From an uncultured Flavobacterium sp. (GTDB lineage: Bacteria; Bacteroidota; Bacteroidia; Flavobacteriales; Flavobacteriaceae): DNA of 64,000 bases. Where the stretch lies: NCBI RefSeq assembly GCF_963422545.1, contig NZ_OY730238.1:124001-188000 (forward strand). The letters run 5' to 3'. The notes under the pieces are model-generated. The model was given only the letters and a program-made list of their open reading frames with translations, ran no database searches and was not told the origin of the DNA. Both the position numbers and the translations under genes were made by a program. Shown piece by piece: positions 60,396-64,000 of this stretch. Positions within the stretch are counted from its first letter, which is position 1. Every line of letters begins with the position of its first letter.

Positions 60396-60775
60396 TTTAT
60401 CAATAGATCTCACAAACTAAAAAAAGTTTCACGCAGATTTATTTATTTTTAATTTGCCTAAATCATTTTAAATCTGCGTGAGAAAAATTATTAGCAGGAA
60501 AAACAAGTTTTATTGCTTTCAAAATTAACAATGTGCAAGGAAGAAATTCCAGAAAATTTATCTACAAAAAAGCAAAAATAATTCGTTATTTTACTGATAA
60601 TTAATAGGTTTACAGGTGAATTTTACTTATCTTTATAGTATAAATAACAGATAATATATGCCAAAAAACGAGCTTTTCAAACACCAAAATTACTCCTCAA
60701 AAATTTATTCTTTTTACCTCTTCCTGCATTTTATTTTTCAAAATGCTTTCAACCTGCATTTAGAAAATATTCTAT
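60396..60775. other. Intergenic region
   Basis: CACGCAGATTTA (60431-60442) and TAAATCTGCGTG (60469-60480) form an inverted repeat, probably the DeoR terminator. The rest is AT-rich; a 62-codon frame at 60658 overlaps the 3' end of the minus-strand gene and is not convincing. Confidence 0.5.
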
Positions 60776-61411
60776 CTAATCTTTTCTCTTCACCAAGTAT
60801 AAACACGCAGAAGATACTACAGCGACCGCTCCAATTGCTATCGTAATTATTCTTCTTGGATATATCTTCTGAGCCATTTTTTTAGAAAATATAGCTGCAA
60901 AATTTAAAAAAAGATTTCCTTTTTTAGGATGCTCTTTTGACTCTTCATTTTCAATTTCCACAAAACTTTCAATTTCTATGACTTCATTTTCACCTTCAAC
61001 AACGTCTTTGGTTTTATCTGAACTTTCAATCTCCTTGGCTTCTACAATTCTGCATTTCTCATTAAACTTTTTAAAAGGGCGCGGCTGAAAATCAACCATA
61101 ACTGCTGCAAGATTTATTGCATCAATATTCGATGGATCTGTTTCGCCTTTAAAGAAGGTTTCAATAGGCCTAAACTTATCTTTTTGTTCCTTAAACTTAT
61201 TCTTTTTTGTATGATCGAAATCTAAACACAATAAATTTTTAAAAACATTTAAATCATCCTGAGTTGGATTATTCTCAAAAATATGCCAACACAGATCGCG
61301 GAGTTTTCCGCGAGAAGGATTGTACAAATAATCAAAGTGTTCTCCTTCTTTTTCTATCTCGTATTTAATTTTAATCGCCTTTTTATATTCTTCTAATGTA
61401 ATGCTATGCAT
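60776..61411 (-). CDS. Bitopic membrane protein of the duplicated module (copy 2)
   Basis: 211 residues from the ATG at 61411 (MHSITLEEYKKAI). The N-terminal domain is homologous to 49968-50951 (LRDLCWHIFEN, DKFRPIETFFK, VDFQPRPFKKFNEK). An acidic linker follows, then one membrane helix at about 188-205 (ITIAIGAVAVVSSACLYL), and the protein ends at KRKD with no periplasmic domain. So copy 2 has lost, or never had, the Cys-bearing part of copy 1. The frame upstream to 61486 lies in the conserved control region and was not used. Confidence 0.7.
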   Translation of the reverse strand: MHSITLEEYKKAIKIKYEIEKEGEHFDYLYNPSRGKLRDLCWHIFENNPTQDDLNVFKNLLCLDFDHTKKNKFKEQKDKFRPIETFFKGETDPSNIDAINLAAVMVDFQPRPFKKFNEKCRIVEAKEIESSDKTKDVVEGENEVIEIESFVEIENEESKEHPKKGNLFLNFAAIFSKKMAQKIYPRRIITIAIGAVAVVSSACLYLVKRKD

Positions 61412-62057
61412 GGTATTTTTTAGGATTTTTTTTTGAATCTCAGGAAAACGCGGCAATTCTGGAAATCCCACAAACAAAGGCTTCAAAGTGCCTTTACTTT
61501 GCCATGGAAATTAGTTCACGTTTTATCTGCAGAATAAAACAAAAATATAAAACTAGTTTAAATAAACAGTGTAAAAAACCGTAAGCGAGTTGATTTCTTC
61601 AATACTAAATTTTTCATCTTTTTTTTTAATAGTCCTAGACAACCTTTTTAGGACTTTTTGCATCTATTATGATAGAGGTCAGATTGATTTTGCATTCAAA
61701 TAACACATTCAAACAAACCCAAATTTACCACGCATTTTATTTTGTTTTAAGGAATTTTTGGGAATCTCAGGAAAACGCGGGAATTCCGGGAATCCCCTAT
61801 AAACAAAGGCCTCAAAGCGCCTTTACTTTGCCAAAGAAATTAGTTCACGTTTTATCTGCAGCATAAAACAAAAGTATAACTAGTTCAAATAAACAGTGTG
61901 AAAAATCGTAAGACCGAGTTTAATCGGGAAGTATAAATAACGTCTTACGGTTCTACACACTCTACTTCCCAAAAAAACCAATTTGGTATTGCCATTAACA
62001 AACTCTGGATAAAGTCCGGACAGCAATACTCATGTCTAATTTTTAAACTAAATCAAA
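61412..62057. promoter_or_regulatory. Rearranged control region of module copy 2
   Basis: The conserved upstream element occurs twice in tandem here: 61430-61600 (next to the membrane-protein gene) and 61740-62057 (next to the lipoprotein). The first copy breaks off inside leader stem 2. Between them are about 140 bases of unrelated DNA with a plus-strand terminator hairpin AGTCCT / AGGACT plus T-run (about 61630-61659). Minus-strand TATTTTTG and TACTTTTG boxes are kept in the two copies. Confidence 0.65.
61895..62029 (+). ncRNA. Structured leader RNA of module copy 2
   Basis: Stem 1 AGTGTG/CACACT (61895-61900, 61956-61961). Stem 2 CGTAAGAC/GTCTTACG (61907-61914, 61942-61949). GGGAAGT (61926-61932) can pair with ACTTCCC (61964-61970). 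Final hairpin GTATTGC/GCAATAC (61986-61992, 62023-62029) encloses TCTGGA/TCCGGA. Differences from copy 1 keep the pairing. Confidence 0.7.
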
Positions 62058-62243
62058 ATGAAAAAGATATTCCTTTTTATAACTTTCACGTTATTGTTCA
62101 CGCTTTTTTCTTGTACTCCAGAAGAGTCTGAAACCAAGCCAAAAAATAAAATAGAAAAAACTATTAATCCTATACAGGCTGGTAGTGTTGAACCTGATGG
62201 TCCGGGTGATGGTACCACTCTTACGCCACCTAAAAAACCTTAA
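62058..62243 (+). CDS. Tiny lipoprotein of the duplicated module (copy 2)
   Basis: 61 residues. Signal peptide with lipobox LFSC (Cys19), a Lys/Glu-rich middle (EESETKPKNKIEKTINPIQ) and the end EPDGPGDGTTLTPPKKP. It matches copy 1 in plan more than in sequence. It is set 28 nt after the leader RNA and 37 nt before the terminator that carries the kinase start. Confidence 0.7.
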   Translation: MKKIFLFITFTLLFTLFSCTPEESETKPKNKIEKTINPIQAGSVEPDGPGDGTTLTPPKKP

Positions 62244-62280
62244 TAAATAAATGTTTTATTATCTAATTAATTACTATTTT

Positions 62281-62320
62281 CGGGGAAAGTAAACTTATAT
62301 GTTACGGTCCCCGTTTTTTT
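62281..62320 (+). terminator. Intrinsic terminator carrying the kinase start codon (copy 2)
   Basis: CGGGGA (62281-62286) pairs with TCCCCG (62308-62313), GTAA (62289-62292) with TTAC (62302-62305), then seven T. The kinase ATG (62299-62301) is in the loop. Confidence 0.8.
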
Positions 62321-64000
62321 GTTTTATTATCCTTCTTTTTCTTTTTTCCTGTACAGAAAAAAAGACCATTACTAGAAGCACAAAATCTATAGATGAAGCA
62401 TATAGTATAAGAGATAAAGGAATTGAAAATTTCGAAAAACAAAACTTCAACACCGCTTTTTACAATTTTAATAAATCAAAACTACTTTTTGAAACTTTAA
62501 AAGACAGTGCCAATATTGGGTATATACTTATTGAAATGGCACGTATTCAGCAAGTCAATGGAGACTATTACGGCAGTAAAGAAACAGTGACCGAAGCATT
62601 AACATATATTAAAAAAAACACACCAAATTTTTCTAGTATAAATAATACATTAGGCATTGCTGACAAAGAACTTTCTCTTTATAATGATGCTATTATTTAC
62701 TATAAAGAAGCAGTTAATGGCTATAAAGCAGATCCTCTCGGACAGCAAATGTCTTTAAATAATATTGCGGTTGTTTATATTCACCAAAAAAAATATGATA
62801 AGGCAATTACTCTTTTAGAATCTCTATTAAGCAAAAAATTATTAAAGGGGAAAGCTATGGCAGCTAAACAATCCCTAATTATAGATAACCTGGGTTATGC
62901 TTATTTTAGGAACGGAATGGATGAAAAAGGACTCCATTTAATGAATAAAGGTCTCCAGATAAGAAAAGAAGTTAACGATACTTATGGAAGTATTGAAAGT
63001 TATCTTCACCTTGCCGATTATTATGCAAAAAAAGACATTCAAAAATCAGATGAAAATGCTCTTGCAGCTTACAATGCAGCCACAAAACTAAATAGTGTTG
63101 ATGAAAGATTAGAATCTCTCCAAATTTTAATTTCTAATAATCACAGTGCTCAAAACAGCAAATATGTACAAAGGTATTTTACATTAAACGACAGTATTAT
63201 TAAGATTAGAAATAACTTTAAAAACAAGTTTGCTAAAATTAAATACGACTCGAAAAAGGAAAAAGATGAAAATGCAAAACTTCGTTTAGAAAAAACAGAA
63301 AACTTATTAGCACTACAAAAAGCCAAATACCTGCGAATTGTATTTGCAATTGTTTTTATTTTTTTAGTCGTTTTAATAGCAATTTTAATACGCTATTATA
63401 AAAATAAAAACAAAGCTATAGAATTCAAGACTTCGTATAATACTGAAGCCCGAATTGCTAAAAAACTCCACGATGAGCTGGCAAACGATGTATATCATGT
63501 GATTGCTTTTACCGAATCTCAATTATTATCTAAGGATAGTACCAAAGAGAATCTACTTCAAAAATTAGATGATATTTACGGACGCGTGAGAGGAATTTCA
63601 AAAGAAAACAACAGAATTGATACTGGCGCAGATTTTACCAGCAGCATGAAAGAAATGCTTTCGATGTATAATACCAACGAAATAAATATCATTGCTACTA
63701 ATCTGGAAAATATAAACTGGGAAATTGTTGATGATATAAAAAAGATCACCATTAGCCGAATTTTACAGGAATTAATGGTGAATATGAAGAAACACAGTAA
63801 TGCAAATCTGGTTGTAATAAAATTTGAAAATGATCAAAAATCAATCTTAATAAACTATACTGATAATGGTAAAGGCTGTGAAAAAACAAAGATTGCAAAA
63901 AATGGTCTCCAAAACGTAGAAAGCCGTATTCAGGCTGTTAAAGGAACTATTAATTTTGATTCAGAACCTGATAAAGGATTTAGAGTAAAAATATCCATAC
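62299..64000 (+). CDS. TPR sensor histidine kinase with lipoprotein-type signal (copy 2, cut by window end)
   Basis: Open from the ATG at 62299 to the window edge (567 codons); copy 1 would predict only about three more. The start MLRSPFFCFIILLFLFSC has a lipobox. TPR helices, a membrane helix (IVFAIVFIFLVVLIAIL) and His391 in AKKLHDELANDV are collinear with copy 1, at the same residue number. The G-box is DNGKGCEKTKI. The response regulator is expected just outside the window. Confidence 0.85.
   Translation, partial: MLRSPFFCFIILLFLFSCTEKKTITRSTKSIDEAYSIRDKGIENFEKQNFNTAFYNFNKSKLLFETLKDSANIGYILIEMARIQQVNGDYYGSKETVTEALTYIKKNTPNFSSINNTLGIADKELSLYNDAIIYYKEAVNGYKADPLGQQMSLNNIAVVYIHQKKYDKAITLLESLLSKKLLKGKAMAAKQSLIIDNLGYAYFRNGMDEKGLHLMNKGLQIRKEVNDTYGSIESYLHLADYYAKKDIQKSDENALAAYNAATKLNSVDERLESLQILISNNHSAQNSKYVQRYFTLNDSIIKIRNNFKNKFAKIKYDSKKEKDENAKLRLEKTENLLALQKAKYLRIVFAIVFIFLVVLIAILIRYYKNKNKAIEFKTSYNTEARIAKKLHDELANDVYHVIAFTESQLLSKDSTKENLLQKLDDIYGRVRGISKENNRIDTGADFTSSMKEMLSMYNTNEINIIATNLENINWEIVDDIKKITISRILQELMVNMKKHSNANLVVIKFENDQKSILINYTDNGKGCEKTKIAKNGLQNVESRIQAVKGTINFDSEPDKGFRVKISI

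Noticed and set aside
61669..61866. 65-codon frame in the module control region
   Set aside because: It runs through conserved control DNA that is non-coding in the other copies.

Overview
The window looks like a chromosomal segment of a Flavobacterium-type bacterium (Bacteroidota). The DNA is AT-rich. Many genes are preceded by the Bacteroidota promoter box TAnnTTTG rather than a strong Shine-Dalgarno site. There is a SusC/SusD pair, an Oar-like TonB-dependent receptor, many lipobox signal peptides, and a tmRNA whose tag reads GENNYALAA. No tRNA, rRNA, CRISPR array or intact insertion sequence was seen.

Layout. 1-5.1 kb: end of an outer-membrane barrel gene, a small membrane protein, fumarase (fumC), a saccharopine/alanine-dehydrogenase-like enzyme and a serine-hydrolase lipoprotein. 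5.15-5.54 kb: ssrA (tmRNA). 5.6-10.1 kb: an accessory island with an HTH regulator, then four minus-strand genes (unknown membrane protein, HNH-like, MltR-like, PLD-like). Three of these are each followed by a long attC-like hairpin, and the cluster is flanked by a diverged direct repeat. 10.2-11.5 kb: AraC regulator and NTF2-like secreted protein. 11.7-14.4 kb: a fragment resembling the early region of a transposable phage (S24 repressor with three operators, DUF3164 protein and tiny ORFs) without transposase or structural genes. 14.7-23 kb: metallopeptidase and propeller-like lipoproteins, AraC and NmrA genes, a TetR/HMA-like/MFS efflux unit and a processive GT2 synthase. 23.9-27.8 kb: a McrBC restriction system next to a decayed copy of the nhaP 3' end. 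28.1-33.7 kb: TrmH-type methyltransferase, Na+/H+ antiporter, bestrophin and an OmpR/HK two-component pair. 34.4-39.8 kb: Oar-like receptor, GNAT enzyme and flavohemoglobin. 40.1-49.9 kb: a LytS-like kinase, a zinc metalloprotease-SusC-SusD operon and a LytTR regulator, which together look like one regulated peptide- or glycan-use locus. 54-57 kb: an HsdR_N-like nuclease, bPH-SHOCT and TM2 operon and small secreted proteins. 57-60.4 kb: GH1 glycosidase, deoxyribonucleotidase and DeoR regulator.

The most unusual part is a module present twice, at 49,968-53,919 and 60,776-64,000 (cut by the window end). Each copy has a divergent bitopic membrane protein, a strongly conserved and covarying leader RNA, a tiny proline-ended lipoprotein, and a lipobox-bearing TPR sensor kinase; copy 1 also has a response regulator. 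In both copies an intrinsic-terminator hairpin after the lipoprotein gene carries the kinase start codon in its loop, so kinase mRNA can come only from transcription past that hairpin. I propose that the lipoprotein, kinase and regulator form a small envelope signalling system; this is inference.

Most gene calls are secure at family level. RNA and operator calls rest on base-pairing and repeated sequence seen by eye.
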